Origin: Heloderma charlesbogerti
Taxonomy: Eukaryota > Chordata > Lepidosauria > Squamata > Helodermatidae
Direction: 5' to 3'
Assembly (NCBI GenBank): GCA_026122225.1
Contig: JANEZZ010001492.1
Span: 787,001 to 851,000 of the forward strand
Length of the DNA stretch: 64,000 nucleotides
The notes beneath the pieces are model-generated. The model did not search any database, had not been told where the DNA came from, and saw nothing but the letters and a program-made list of their open reading frames with translations. The position numbers were made by a program, and so were the translations under genes. Within the stretch, counting starts at the first letter, position 1. The number at the start of each line of letters is the position of its first letter. Shown piece by piece: positions 41,161 through 51,051 of the stretch.

Positions 41161-41724
41161 TAGGGATGTACAGATTCCCCACCGTCCGTTCCAGTGGGGA
41201 ATCCATGGGAGGGGGAGGAGATCCATTCCTCCCACCCCCCCCCCGGAATCCTCCAGAGCGGCTCTGCTCCACAAGGATTGTGGGGGGGGGGAGCCCTGCT
41301 TGGGGCCGCTTACCTTGCTGCCTGCCGGCCAGAGCCATTCACCTCCTCCCTGCCGATAGCCATTTCTTTTTCTTTTTTTTAAAGGTGATTGGCAGGATGT
41401 GCCCATAGACGTATATGCAAATAGAGCTGTGAATCTTGCATATAAGCCTATGGACACATAGACTTATAGGCAAGATTCATGGCTTTATTTGCGTATAAGT
41501 CTATGGGCACATCCTGCCAATCGCGTTTTTTTTTTTTTTAAGAAATGGCGATCAGCAGGGAGGAGACGAACGGCTCTGGCCAGCAAGAAGCAGCCAAGTG
41601 CCATTCCACCTCCAATCCTCTTGAAGCGGAGGTGAGTGGTGACGATTGGCCTCAGATTCCTGAGGCCGGATTCAAAAGAATCCGGCCTCATTTGAATCCG
41701 CGGCGGATTTCTCCAACATCCCTA
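41161..41724 (+). mobile_element. hAT-like TAGGGATGT family, type B, perfect 8-bp duplication
   Basis: Starts TAGGGATGTACAGATTCCCC and ends GGATTTCTCCAACATCCCTA. The perfect duplication gtcctggc lies at 41153-41160 and 41725-41732. GC-rich shoulders (GGCTCTGCTCCACAAGG, GCCTGCCGGCC) enclose an inverted repeat centred at about 41454 with arms from about 41343 to 41565. Each arm contains its own hairpin: CATAGACGTATATGCAA with TTGCATATAAGCCTATG on the left, mirrored on the right. Poly-T tracts (41365-41380, 41526-41539) sit at matching positions on both arms but in the same orientation, so they do not pair. No coding capacity; frames 41093-41841 are incidental. Confidence 0.9.
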
Positions 41725-41796
41725 GTCCTGGCCCTGGATTGCCACATGAAGCATGTAGCCTTACTGCTAGAAGAGGACTCCCTCTCCCTCCCAACA

Positions 41797-43392
41797 TGCA
41801 TGGCTTCCACAAAGGTAAGTCCTGTCTCACTAACCTTTTAGAGTTCTTTGAGAGTGTCAATAAACATGTAGACAGGGGTAAGCCAGTTGTTGTTGTTGTT
41901 CAGTCGTTAAGTCATGTCCGACTCTTCGTGAACCCATGGACCATAGCACGCCAGGCCTTCCTGTCCTCTGCTCTCTCCCGGAGTGTGCTCAAGTTCATAT
42001 GCATTGCATCGGTGATGCTATCCAGCCATCTCATCCTCTGCCGTCCCCTTCTCCTTTTGCCTTCAATCTTTCCCAGCATCAGGGTATTTTCCAGGTAGAC
42101 ATGGTTTATTTGGACTTCTAAAAGGCTTTTGACAAAGTCCCTCACCAAAGACTCCTGAGCAAACTTAGCAATCATGGAGTAAGAGGACAAGTCCTCTTAT
42201 GGATCAGTAACTGGTTGAAGAACAGAAAGCAGAGAGCAGGAATAAATGGTAAATTCTCCCAATGGATGGAAGTAAATAGTGGGGTCCCAGAGGGATATTA
42301 GGATGAATGCTTTTCAACCTGTTCATAAATGATCTGGAATTAGGAATGAGCAGTGAAGTGGCCACGTTTGCCAATAGCACCAAATTATTTAGGTCAGTTT
42401 AAACAAAAAGGGATTCTGAAGAGCTCCAAAAGGATCTCTCCAAATTGAGAGAATGGGCATCTAAATGGCAAATGCAGTTCAATGTAAGTAAGTGTAAAGT
42501 GATGCACACTGGGGCAAAAAATCTGAACTTCAAGTATAGGCTGATGGGATCTGAGCTAGTGGTGACCAACCAGGAAAGAGATCTTGGGGTTGTGCTGGAC
42601 AGCTCAATGAAGATCTCAACCCAGTGTGTAGCTGCTGTAAAAAAAGGCAAACTCCACGTTAGGCATAATTAGAAAAGGAATTGAGAATAAAACTGCCAGT
42701 ATCATACTGCCCTTATACAAATCTATGATGCAACCACACTTGTAATACTGTATGACAGTTCCGGTCATCACACCTAAAAAAAGATATTGTAGAGCTGAAA
42801 AAAGTGCAGAAAGGTGCAACTAAAATGATCAAGGGGCTGGAGTATCTCTCCCATGAGAGAAGGTTACAACAGCTGGGATTGTTTAGCTTGGGAAAAAAGG
42901 AGGGTAAGGGGAGACATGATAGAGGTCTACAAAATTGTGCATGGTGTGGAGAATGTGGGTAGGGAGACATTTTTCTCCCTCTCTCAAAATAAAATACTAG
43001 AACCCGGGGTCATCCTGTGAAGCTGATTGGTGGGAGATTCAGGACAGATAAAGGGGTGTTCTTCGCACAGCTCATAGTTAAACTGTGGGATTCGCCACCA
43101 CAGGATGTAGTGATGGCCACCAATTTGTATAGCTTTAAAAGCGGGTTGGACAAATTCCTAGAGGAGAAGGCTATCAATGGCTACTAGTCTTGATGGCTAT
43201 GTGCTACCTCCAGGACAGTGAACCTATGTACACCAGTTGCAAGGGAACATGGGTGGGAGGGTGCTGTTGCGCTCATGCCCTGCTTGTGGGTTCCCGGTCG
43301 ACAGCTGTTTGGCCACTGTGTGAACAGAATTCTGGACTAGAGGGACCTTTGGTCTGATTCAGCATGGCTCTTCTTACGTTCTTATGTTCCCT
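41797..43392 (+). pseudogene. CR1-like LINE: RT remnant plus 3' UTR
   Basis: Translation in shifting frames gives HGFHKGKSCLTNLLEFFES, VNKHVDRGKP, (BovB insert), VDMVYLDF, a stop, then KAFDKVPHQRLLSKLSNHGV and LLWISNWLKNRKQRAGINGK: RT motif A region and following blocks. EVNSGVPEG is motif B. The YADD/FADD site reads ATFANSTKLF, so both catalytic Asp residues are lost. LREWASKWQMQFNVSKCKVM and QERDLGVVLDSSMKISTQC follow. The 3' UTR has CAGTTGCAAGGGAACATGGG, CCTGCTTGTGGGTTCCC and TTTGGTCTGATTCAGCATGG CTCTTC. Several stops and shifts make it dead. The N-terminal half is absent. Confidence 0.85.
41886..42094 (-). mobile_element. BovB LINE 3' fragment nested in the CR1-like LINE
   Basis: (GTT)n followed by TTCAGTCGTTAAGTCATGTC and CATAGCACGCCAGGCCTTCC, up to CAGCATCAGGGTATTTTCC, is the inverse of the last 200 bp of BovB. 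It separates GRGKP from VDMVYLDF of the host LINE; the flanks share only ccag. Confidence 0.9.
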
Positions 43393-43639
43393 GTTTAACC
43401 CATCCTGCCAGCTACTGATGTAAGCAACACACTGGCAAGGGTCAACTCTGAGGAGGATTCCTCTGGCAAATTAGTAAGGCTCAGGTGCTTCATAAAGCAA
43501 TACAGGACCAGGACAAGATGGAGCATCTCTGCTGCTCCCAGGCACTCCATCCTCCCCACCTGGACTTGGGCCTGAAAGACCAAAGAAAAGTGTGGGTGCA
43601 TGGAGGGCAATAAGCAAGGACAATTTGTGAATGGATTCT

Positions 43640-43763
43640 CATACATTCCTAAAAAAGAAATCTCATTCCATCAATGAGCAGACAATGAAATGAATGATGC
43701 CTGACAATCTATGAAACACAGATGGAATAGATTTAACTAAATCTGTACCTTCCTACTTAGAAT
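43640..43763 (-). mobile_element. hAT-like TAGGGATGT family, type A, half copy
   Basis: CATTCCATCAATGAGCAGAC, GATGCCTGACAATCTATGAA, CACAGATGGAATAGATTTAA and CTAAATCTGTACCTTCCTA match one half of the copy at 32020-32344. The other half is missing. Confidence 0.7.
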
Positions 43764-44930
43764 CAAGCTTTAAATGCTACAACTCCAAAATCACGGCTAA
43801 ATTTTCACAGTTATATTTTTTGGTGAAAAATATAACTGTATTTAGATTTTTTCATCTAAAACAGGCTATTTTACAAATTCTCACTTTGGTGTCTATTCCA
43901 GGGCAGTCTGTCCGTGCAGAATATAGTGTCATATATTGCATTACCCATGTGGGGAGAAGGTTGAGGCAATGGACTCACAGTATGGGAAAATCCACAATTG
44001 TCCATACACTGATACCGTGGAAAACGTGAGCAGCCAGAAGCATTTTCCTTTCACCTTGACTAATCCCCCGAAATGACTTTTCCCTTCAAACCTTTCCAAA
44101 CTCTCTGAGCTGAATTTGAATTGCCACCAACAGAAGCATGGCAACAGATGCACATTAAGCATAGCACAATGGCAATGATTCCGCCTATATGAGGTAGGTG
44201 CAGCAACACCTCTCCTGCCGCTGCCGTGTGCTTCAGTTGTTATGCGCCATCCCAGTGTATTAGACTTCCTGCATAAAATATAAGAAAATCCCTTTACTCA
44301 AAATGATATGCTTCACATCTCCTCAAAGGTATGCACATTATACTGGGCTACATAATCATAATTCCGAGACTGTGTCAGTGAGGCATCAGGGATGGTTCTT
44401 AAGAGCTATGTTAGCTGCAAAACATTGCAACACTGGAAATCAAACATACTCTCCCAGTGTTAATCAATAGGTAAAGGACTAATTAGATCTGGCATTATGA
44501 ACAGGTGACTTTCAACCAAAGCAGAAAAATTCCAAAACATCTCCTAGATCTTAATGCAGGCCATGTACTGTCTGACCTTACTGCACCAACTAACTTATTG
44601 GTATATATGGATAATTGAGTGTTGCCCTCTCTATAGGGTTTCTCCCTCTATAGGGTTTCTCCTTGACCCCCCCCCTTTTCCCTTCTATTTTTGTTCTGTT
44701 TCTCTCTTTCACTTCTAATTTCTTTCTTTTCTGGCAGATACAGTAAATTAGTGAGTGCTTGCCACTGGGATAGGGAACGGAGAGGGGATGTGGTGTTGAT
44801 TACGATGATGTATCATGCTTAGAATTGTCAAGAACTCAAGAAGAGCCCTGCTGGATGCTGAAGAGCCCTGTTTGGCATGCTGCATGAGTTGCCGGATGGT
44901 CCGTGGGCACCCAGCAAGCGGCATACGGCA
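43764..44930. other. No gene; 18-bp tandem pair at about 44630-44665
   Basis: CTATAGGGTTTCTCC occurs twice in tandem. Otherwise unrecognised. Confidence 0.4.
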
Positions 44931-44934
44931 TCCC

Positions 44935-45332
44935 CACATCCCATGGGCCATCATTTTGTGTAAAAATGGTGGGTCCGCTATTTATGTAAGTTGCTATTTG
45001 TGTAAAATGGCAGTCATAAATAGTTCAGTTTATGCAAAATTACAGACATAAATGATCTTATTAATGGTCTAATGGTAAATGGCCTGTAATTTTGCATAAA
45101 TGGGGCTATTTATGGCTGCTGTTTTATGCAAATGGCGACTTACGTAAAAAGTGGAGCCACCATTTGTATGCAAAATGGTGGCTCGCAGACAAACGGGGAT
45201 CCCTGTGCTTGCCCAACTTGGTGGGTGCCAAGTTGGGCAAGTGCAGGGATCCATGGACTGGCATCTGGGGGTGGGCAAGGTGGCAAGAAATCGCCAAGCC
45301 TCAACCCCAGCCAGACTCTCCCAACATCCCTA
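44935..45332 (+). mobile_element. hAT-like TAGGGATGT family, type B, third interior palindrome
   Basis: Right end CTCTCCCAACATCCCTA (45332). The left end is not resolved; CATCCCACATCCCATGGGCC near 44930 may be a remnant. Between them is an inverted repeat with arms about 44958-45053 and 45073-45175: GTAAGTTGCTATTTGTGTAA, TAAATAG and TTTATGCAAAATTACAG pair with CTGTAATTTTGCATAAA, CTATTTATGGCTGC and CAAATGGCGACTTACG. A GCACTTGCCCAACTTGG / CCAAGTTGGGCAAGTGC pair adds a second hairpin at 45207-45245. No coding capacity. Confidence 0.7.
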
Positions 45333-45338
45333 AATGTA

Positions 45339-45368
45339 CTAATAAATAAATAAATAAATAAATAAATA
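45339..45368 (+). repeat. (AATA)n microsatellite
   Basis: Seven AATA units directly after the hAT-like element. Confidence 0.9.
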
Positions 45369-46420
45369 CTTCCCCAGGGTGCAGGAGCTCTTTTCCCTTT
45401 AAAAAGCATACACATAATGCTTCACAGTTTTTCAGCATTCATATAGGACTCTGCAGTACACCAAGAGCATGAACTCCATATGCCTTGAATGGTGGCCACT
45501 CCCCATTTCCCCCTTTTTGATTAATTAACTTTAGGGGAAAACAGGTATTCTGTCATCCCACATTGCTTTCAGTTAACCGCCAAGATCCATCTCTTTTATT
45601 TGGCATAGATCACTTTGTGTGGCCTCAGTGCTAGACTATAGAGATCAGTCTGTGCATAGGAACCTACGTAAATGGCTTTGCCAAGGAAGCCCAGGTTAAG
45701 CTGCCAGCAATAAATACATTTATTGGTTAGACAGTAAAAAGTACTGAGGAGTTTAAAATAAATTCAGAGTTATTTAAACTTAATTTATGATCAGGAAAGT
45801 AAACCCTCTTATGCCATTAATGTTTTTTATCTGGCCCATCAAATGTCACACACTACTGGGTTTGGATGTAAGGTCACTGGAAACAACATATCAGAGGTGT
45901 TTCCAACACAAATCAAGTGAAATTCCCTTAAAAATAAAAATGTCAGTGGTAGAATAATAGGCAACGGTTATTTCATGCTATGAAAGATCTGCAATATATC
46001 AAGGGTTCACTTTTTTTCTCTTTATACCACTTTGTGCACAAAATATAGTTTAATTCAGCAGATTCAGAATAAAGGCGGTTTACAGGCTAAGAATTATGTG
46101 CACAGTGACAAAAGTAGCCATGGGTTCATTAACAGCATGCAGATATCTATTTGAAAATGTTTCTTCCTAAAGGGTATTAAATGACTGGACATCTAGTCTC
46201 TACGGGCATCCCACCATCACTGTACCCAATAGATACTTCATGATGTTTTCTAGATCCAGGAAAGGAAAAAAGAGATTTGGCCTCTACTATCAATGGCTGC
46301 ATTTGCCTGTAATAATAAAACAAAATTTTGGAGAATCCTGGCTTATTATTAATCAGCAACATGTTCGTGCATGCTGCCTGATTGTTCCTGCTTGGCTTCT
46401 CCTACCTGCAGGAGCAGCTA
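45369..46420. other. Nothing recognised
   Basis: AT-rich single-copy-like DNA without a supported frame. Confidence 0.35.
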
Positions 46421-46424
46421 AAGC

Positions 46425-46562
46425 AGCCTTTCCCAACCTGGTGCCCTCCAGATGTTTGGGACTTCAACTCCCATTAGCCCCAGGCAGCCTGACCAATGGT
46501 CAAGAATGCTAGGAGTTGTTGTCCAGAACATCTGGAGCCGATCGGGTTGGGGAAATCTGAGC
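46425..46562. repeat. CTCCAGATGT palindromic repeat
   Basis: GCCTTTCCCAACCTGGTGCC, CTCCAGATGTTTGGGACTTC and AGGAGTTGTTGTCCAGAACA, then TCTGGAGCCGATCGGGTTGG. Confidence 0.8.
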
Positions 46563-46739
46563 AAGGTAACCAGAAACAAATGAGGGAATAAAAGCTTTGT
46601 GTTGCATCTGAGCCAGGGACTCCTAGCTTGACGCTCTTAAACAAGCCAGGAATTGGAAACCAGATACAAACCCCAGATTCAGATTCAGGTTTGTTAGGGG
46701 AGTGAAAACCAGGGCCCCATCTACATGAGCCATTTGCCC

Positions 46740-47290
46740 TGGTGCCTCTTCAAAGGGAAGATCTTTGCGGCAGATGACACAGTCGCCCTTCGCAGCCCGA
46801 TGGTGGGTTTCACGGAGAAATCTGGGTTTTCTCGAGTCCATCTTCTGCGAAGATTTCACCTGCTTCGGGTTCACTGCGGGGGCTGAGCTGTCTGTCCCTT
46901 CCTCGGATTGAAATCGCAGCGCCGTTAGCGATGCCCCTCCCCGTTCCTCCCCCGCAGCTCCGCAGCTCCAGTGGCAGGAAGCAGCAGGCTGGTGGAAGCC
47001 GCGCTGATTGGTGGAAAGGAAAGTAGCCTGGGGCGGGGGGAGAGCAGAGGGGCAAACATGTCCACCGGGAAGTAACGCATTGCCTTCAGTCCCACGTTGC
47101 TGCCTCTCTCACTTTCAGTATCGAGCTTGAGAGTGGAGACGCGCAGCTACAACGGAACACAGCTGAGAAACGCTGGGCGCCCGTGGATTTGAAGCTGCGC
47201 CATGGAGGTGTGGGTGCCTGGGCGGATGATTTTCACAAATGTGAACTCAGAAGCACTTCATTGAGCCTGTGTTTGTGCGGAGGGCGGGGG
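46740..47290 (+). promoter_or_regulatory. CpG-rich promoter-like region with CCAAT and GC boxes
   Basis: CpG density is high at 46780-47220 compared with the AT-rich surroundings. An inverted CCAAT box (ATTGG, 47007-47011) is followed by a GC box (GGGGCGGGGG, 47030-47039) and no TATA box, a classical CpG-promoter arrangement for plus-strand initiation near 47060-47130. Downstream, GCGCCATGG (ATG at 47202) has a good Kozak context, and ATGGAG is followed by GTGTGG (47208), a weak splice donor, so a tiny first coding part is conceivable; unspliced, the frame closes after 20 codons (MEVWVPGRMIFTNV...). A minus-strand frame (46623-46874) with GDCVICRKDLPFEE is protein-like but unplaced. It could be a host-gene promoter, a lncRNA promoter or an unrecognised repeat. 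Confidence 0.4.
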
Positions 47291-47644
47291 GCTGCTCAGT
47301 CTCCAGGGGCAGCAGCCTCAGGAATGTGTCTGCGAGGCTTGTTATGAACATCTACTCACAAGCAAGTCCAAATGCTAGTTGCACACCCTCCTCCGCAGCT
47401 CTGGACTAAGTCTGCATTAACCCTCCTATCTACTGCCCCAGTTGTGAATTCGCAGCGCTAACCAACCGAGCAAACAAAGAAATGGGTGCCATGTAGACAC
47501 AGCCCAGGAGTCCTGGTTCACATGAAGCACTACTCTTTGGTAGTGAATTCACTCTTTGGTGAATTCACTCTTTGGTGAATTCCTGATTGCAGTCCTCTGG
47601 AGGCCAAGACTGGTAGTGATGGCTGAGCCTCAATCACAGCAGTG
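47291..47644. other. No gene; 17-bp tandem at 47535-47583
   Basis: ATTCACTCTTTGGTGA occurs in about two and a half tandem units. Confidence 0.5.
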
Positions 47645-47905
47645 AGAATCATGGAATCAGTGGCCTGGATCTAGACTTAGTTATACTTTAGTGTGATTAA
47701 GTCTGGATCCAATCAATGGGATGGAAGGGCCCTAAAAAATCAGCTAGTCCAACCCTCTGCAGATACAAGAAATCCACTACTACAGCACAGGCAATCAGTG
47801 GCCATCCAGCCTCTGCTTAAAAACCTGTAACAAAGAAGAGTCCATCACCTTCTGAGGCAGTCTGATCTACTGTTGAACAGCTCACACTGTCAGGAAGTTC
47901 TTCCT
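47645..47905 (-). repeat. CR1 LINE 3' UTR, minus strand
   Basis: GAATCATGGAATCAGTGG, then GGATGGAAGGGCCCTAAAAA, CTAGTCCAACCCTCTGCAGA, CATCCAGCCTCTGCTTAAAA and CACTGTCAGGAAGTTCTTCC is the inverse of the CR1 3' region. A short palindrome, GGATCTAGACTTAGTTATAC with GATTAAGTCTGGATCC (47671-47711), is inserted in it. Confidence 0.75.
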
Positions 47906-48118
47906 ACAAAGAGGAAATGCATCACCAAAAAAGAGGGCAAAAGAGGACACAAATTTGCATAATATTTGCACATGCAAATCACTATGTGCAAATTTGGAAA
48001 GAATAACTATTATTTAAATAGAAATGACCGGGTACCTGTGTGCCGGTGCTCTGTCTGCTGTCTGAGGTTCAAAATGGGACAGTTTTTCTCTGGAAAAATG
48101 AAAACACAAGCACCTAGA
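47906..48118 (+). repeat. AGGGTGGCC-family repeat, partial
   Basis: AAAGAGGAAATGCATCACCA, GAGGACACAAATTTGCATAA, TTAAATAGAAATGACCGGGT and GCTCTGTCTGCTGTCTGAGG. Both ends are missing. Confidence 0.6.
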
Positions 48119-48119
48119 T

Positions 48120-48584
48120 CAGGGGTCCCCAACCCCTGGGCCGCGGACCGGTCCCGGTCTGTGGCCTGTTAGGAACCGGCCTGTAGGGGTGTGCGAAACC
48201 CCCTTACCTTCGGTCTGCAGGGGTCTGCAGGGGGGGAGGCGATTCATCCCTTCCCCCCGGAATCCTCACCGGCCCTGGCCAGCTCTGCTCCACAGCAAGT
48301 CTGCGGAGCTGCTGGCTGGCTCCAGCCACTGGCGGACTTCCGGCCACTGGGACGCAAATGGCATCCGCATTTGCATTCCTGTTCTTCAAGTAATAAGCTA
48401 TGTAAATCTTTACGTAGCCTATTACTGCAAAGAACAGGGACCCAAATGGTGTCCGCTATGCGGACGCCATTTGTGTCCCAGCAGCTGGAAGTCCTCCAGC
48501 AAAACCATCCTGCCCCCCCAGGTCAGTGGAAAAATTGTCTTCCACAAAACCGGTCCCTGGTGCCAAAATGGTTGGGGACCGCTG
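48120..48584. mobile_element. hAT (Charlie-like) MITE, CAGGGGTCCCCAACC ends
   Basis: Left end CAGGGGTCCCCAACCCCTGG, then GCGGACCGGTCCCGGTCTGT; right end GGTTGGGGACCGCTG with AAACCGGTCCCTGGTGCC. The flanks acctagat (48112-48119) and atctagat (48585-48592) match at 7 of 8. The outer sequence closely resembles a hAT MITE known to me from mammalian genomes, although I am not sure of its name. The middle is replaced by a TAGGGGTGT-type element (48184-48495). Confidence 0.75.
48184..48495 (+). mobile_element. hAT-like TAGGGATGT family, type B, nested, right end lost
   Basis: Starts TAGGGGTGTGCGAAACCC inside the CAGGGG element. GC-rich shoulders include GCTCTGCTCCACAGCAAG and GGCGGACTTCCGGCCACTGG, the latter shared in inverse form with 27690-27720. 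The palindrome (48346-48482) is centred on a hairpin GTAATAAGCTATGTAAA / TTTACGTAGCCTATTAC (48392-48426). Outside it lie CAAATGGCATCCGCATTTG and CAAATGGTGTCCGC..GCGGACGCCATTTG hairpins. The ACATCCCTA end is absent and host sequence resumes at AGCAAAACCATCC. Confidence 0.7.
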
Positions 48585-48683
48585 ATCTAGATGACACTGT
48601 AGTGCTAGTCTAGAGGCATAATTCCTTCCAGTATTCAAGGTGCTTGAAAACTGGAATTTCTCTTTTGTGATACATTGTAAGTA

Positions 48684-48995
48684 GTGTGACCACTTATGAC
48701 TCATCCAAAAAATAGGAAGTGGATCACCCAAAAAGATGACAACAATTTACCAAAAAAATTGTGCATGCTAATTTATATGTATAGATGCAAATTTAGAAAT
48801 ACTTAATTTAAACAGAAATTCAGTACATCTCACCATCGTATGGAAGACTGTGGCCAAATGGCCTGTGTGGTTGCCTGCTCAGTCTGCTGTCCGGGTGCTA
48901 GCTGTTGATGGGCAACAGTTCTTATGGTTCTTTCTCTTTAACCAGAATAGAGGACGAACCTCTGTAAAGGAGGACACATCCTGATTGTAAGTGGT
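48684..48995 (+). repeat. AGGGTGGCC-family repeat
   Basis: GTGTGACCACTTATGACTCA, ATGCTAATTTATATGTATAG, CAGTACATCTCACCATCGTA, TAGCTGTTGATGGGCAACAG and AAAGGAGGACACATCCTG. The left end is diverged from AGGGTGGCC. Confidence 0.75.
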
Positions 48996-50480
48996 GATCT
49001 TAATCCAACATGAGTGACCCCTGAGCCAGGTCAAGCATCATACTTTACTGAGCAGATGCCCTTCTCCATTCATCTTCTATGCTGCAGATTAATTTTAGGA
49101 GATACCATCACATTTCACAATGGTCAGTAGGGCAAGCATACCATCATGTCACTGGAACAATGTCACAGATCCTGATTTTCATCCAGCAGTGCCGCAATCA
49201 TCATGCCCGGTCCTCAGCTCTTTGTCATGGGCATGGCAGTCCATAGGATCAGGCCCCCCAATTTCATCTTTGTAACTCATTTTCATGTCGATTGTTAGGC
49301 TCTACCTTAAGCTTCCCATTTTACAATGAAATACTTCTAAAACACTTATATGTCTTACATGCCAGCCAAGGATTAAGTTGTTGACGTTGATGAATTGTAT
49401 GTCTTGTCCCTCTGCCGTCCCTATAGTGTTGTAAAATATAGTGCTGGATAGTAAAAATGTGAAATATATCAGATGAGCACAGCTTTATTTTCCTGTATGC
49501 TTGGAAGTTCCATCTCTTGCTCATAATGATGGACACACGCACCTCTGCCAGCATTTTAAAGTTAAAACATATTTCTGTTGCCATCTTACATTAATATGTA
49601 AAATGGACCAGCTGAAACCTATCACAGCCTTGTAATGCATTCTTTTTCTGTTGCTGGGATCGAAAGAGCTAAGCAAGTTTTTTTGTGCCCCATGCCAACA
49701 GAGGTAACTTTCAAAAGTGGTTTGCAATGTAGTATGCAAAAGCTGCTGTTCAAAGAAAAAGAAAATCAGGAATCTCACTGGGCATTCCCAGCCTATAGAA
49801 TGCAAGCTGTGAGAATAAAATGTTGTTGCTGCTGCAGCTGTTGTTATTGTTATTTCTTAGACACCTTTCTTAAAAAAAAAAAAAAAAAGACTCAAGGTGA
49901 CTTACAAATTAAAACATACAAAAGTTTAAAACAATTTATTTTATTTTATTTATTTCATTTCTATACCGCCCAATAGCTGAAGTAACAATTTAGAATAGAT
50001 AAAAAACAATGATCAAAGTGAAAATCAATTCCACTTGGTAAATACGATTAGAAATTTATGGTGATCTGAGACCACTTCTTGAAAAACAACCAACGGATCA
50101 TGATATGAAAGCTAGAAAGATCCAGTTTTATTTCCCTCTCCAAATCTGGCTAGCAGACAGCTTAGAGTGGGAGACCCCTCCCAGAGGCAATTTGGAATTC
50201 TCCATCACATGGGTGTCATCATTAAATAAGCCCTATTCAGAAGAATGTTGCACCTGTTCTATCAACATGAGAGGAGGGGCAATTAGCCCCACCCCTGGTG
50301 TAGTTTGTGTGCACCAACTAGCCCTGCCCCCTGAAATCCACAGGTACCATGGGAGGGAGGGACCCTTCACGCATACAGCTGTACCTGCAAAAGTTCCCAC
50401 AGAAGCTGGAACCTTCACGATCAGGATTCCAGATTATGTGGAAGGGCTTTGTGCATACAGCTGAATGTGCAAAGCCCAAA
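48996..50480. other. No gene; poly(A) at 49871-49888 and an L2 tail at 49935-49990
   Basis: TTTATTTTATTTATTTCATT followed by TCTATACCGCCCAATAGCTG is the L2-type tail phrase. The remainder shows nothing recognisable. Confidence 0.4.
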
Positions 50481-50482
50481 GT

Positions 50483-50905
50483 AGGGTGACCAGTTATGGC
50501 TCACCAAAAACAAGGAAATACATCACCAAAAGCAAAGATAAAAGAGGACAATTTGCATAAAAATTGCATATGCTAATTTATGTATAAAGACGCAAATTTA
50601 GAAATAATTATTAGAATTTAAATAGAAATACAGTACATCTCACAGTACATTTAAGTATTTCTTAAATAGAAATACAGTACATGCAGAAGACTGTAACTAG
50701 GTGACCTATATGCCTGCCTGTTCAGTCTGCTGTCCAGTCTGCTTGCCCATCACTGTTGATGGGCAACAGTTTTAATGGTTTTATATCTCTAAATGGGAAT
50801 TGGACAGGAAGCTTGTCAAACAGAGAACAGTCCTCTAGGCTCTAGCAGCCTTCAGATAGAGGGCTGTCTTCTGTAAAAGAGGACATATGGGCCCCCTACA
50901 TATGC
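50483..50905 (+). repeat. AGGGTGGCC-family repeat with internal duplication
   Basis: Starts TAGGGTGACCAGTTATGGCT. AAATAGAAATACAGTACAT occurs twice (about 50622-50640 and 50663-50682), a local duplication. It continues with CACTGTTGATGGGCAACAGT and ends GGACATATGGGCCCCCT. Confidence 0.75.
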
Positions 50906-51045
50906 TGGTTTCTTAGACTCTGGTTCTCAAAACACCTTTCCAGATATAATCTTCATTGCTTCTTTCTGCCATCCAAACACTAAAGATTGACCTTTCCTCT
51001 TACAATTTTGTCAGGAATGACACAAGTGTAGGCCTTGATTTGTAC
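50906..51045. other. Short unrecognised spacer
   Basis: Nothing supported. Confidence 0.3.
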
Positions 51046-51051
51046 TAGGGG

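Noticed and set aside
40547..41163. Six overlapping frames of 90-155 codons on both strands
   Set aside because: They come from the GGGT/GGGA minisatellite-like tract; the translations are low-complexity and present in all frames.
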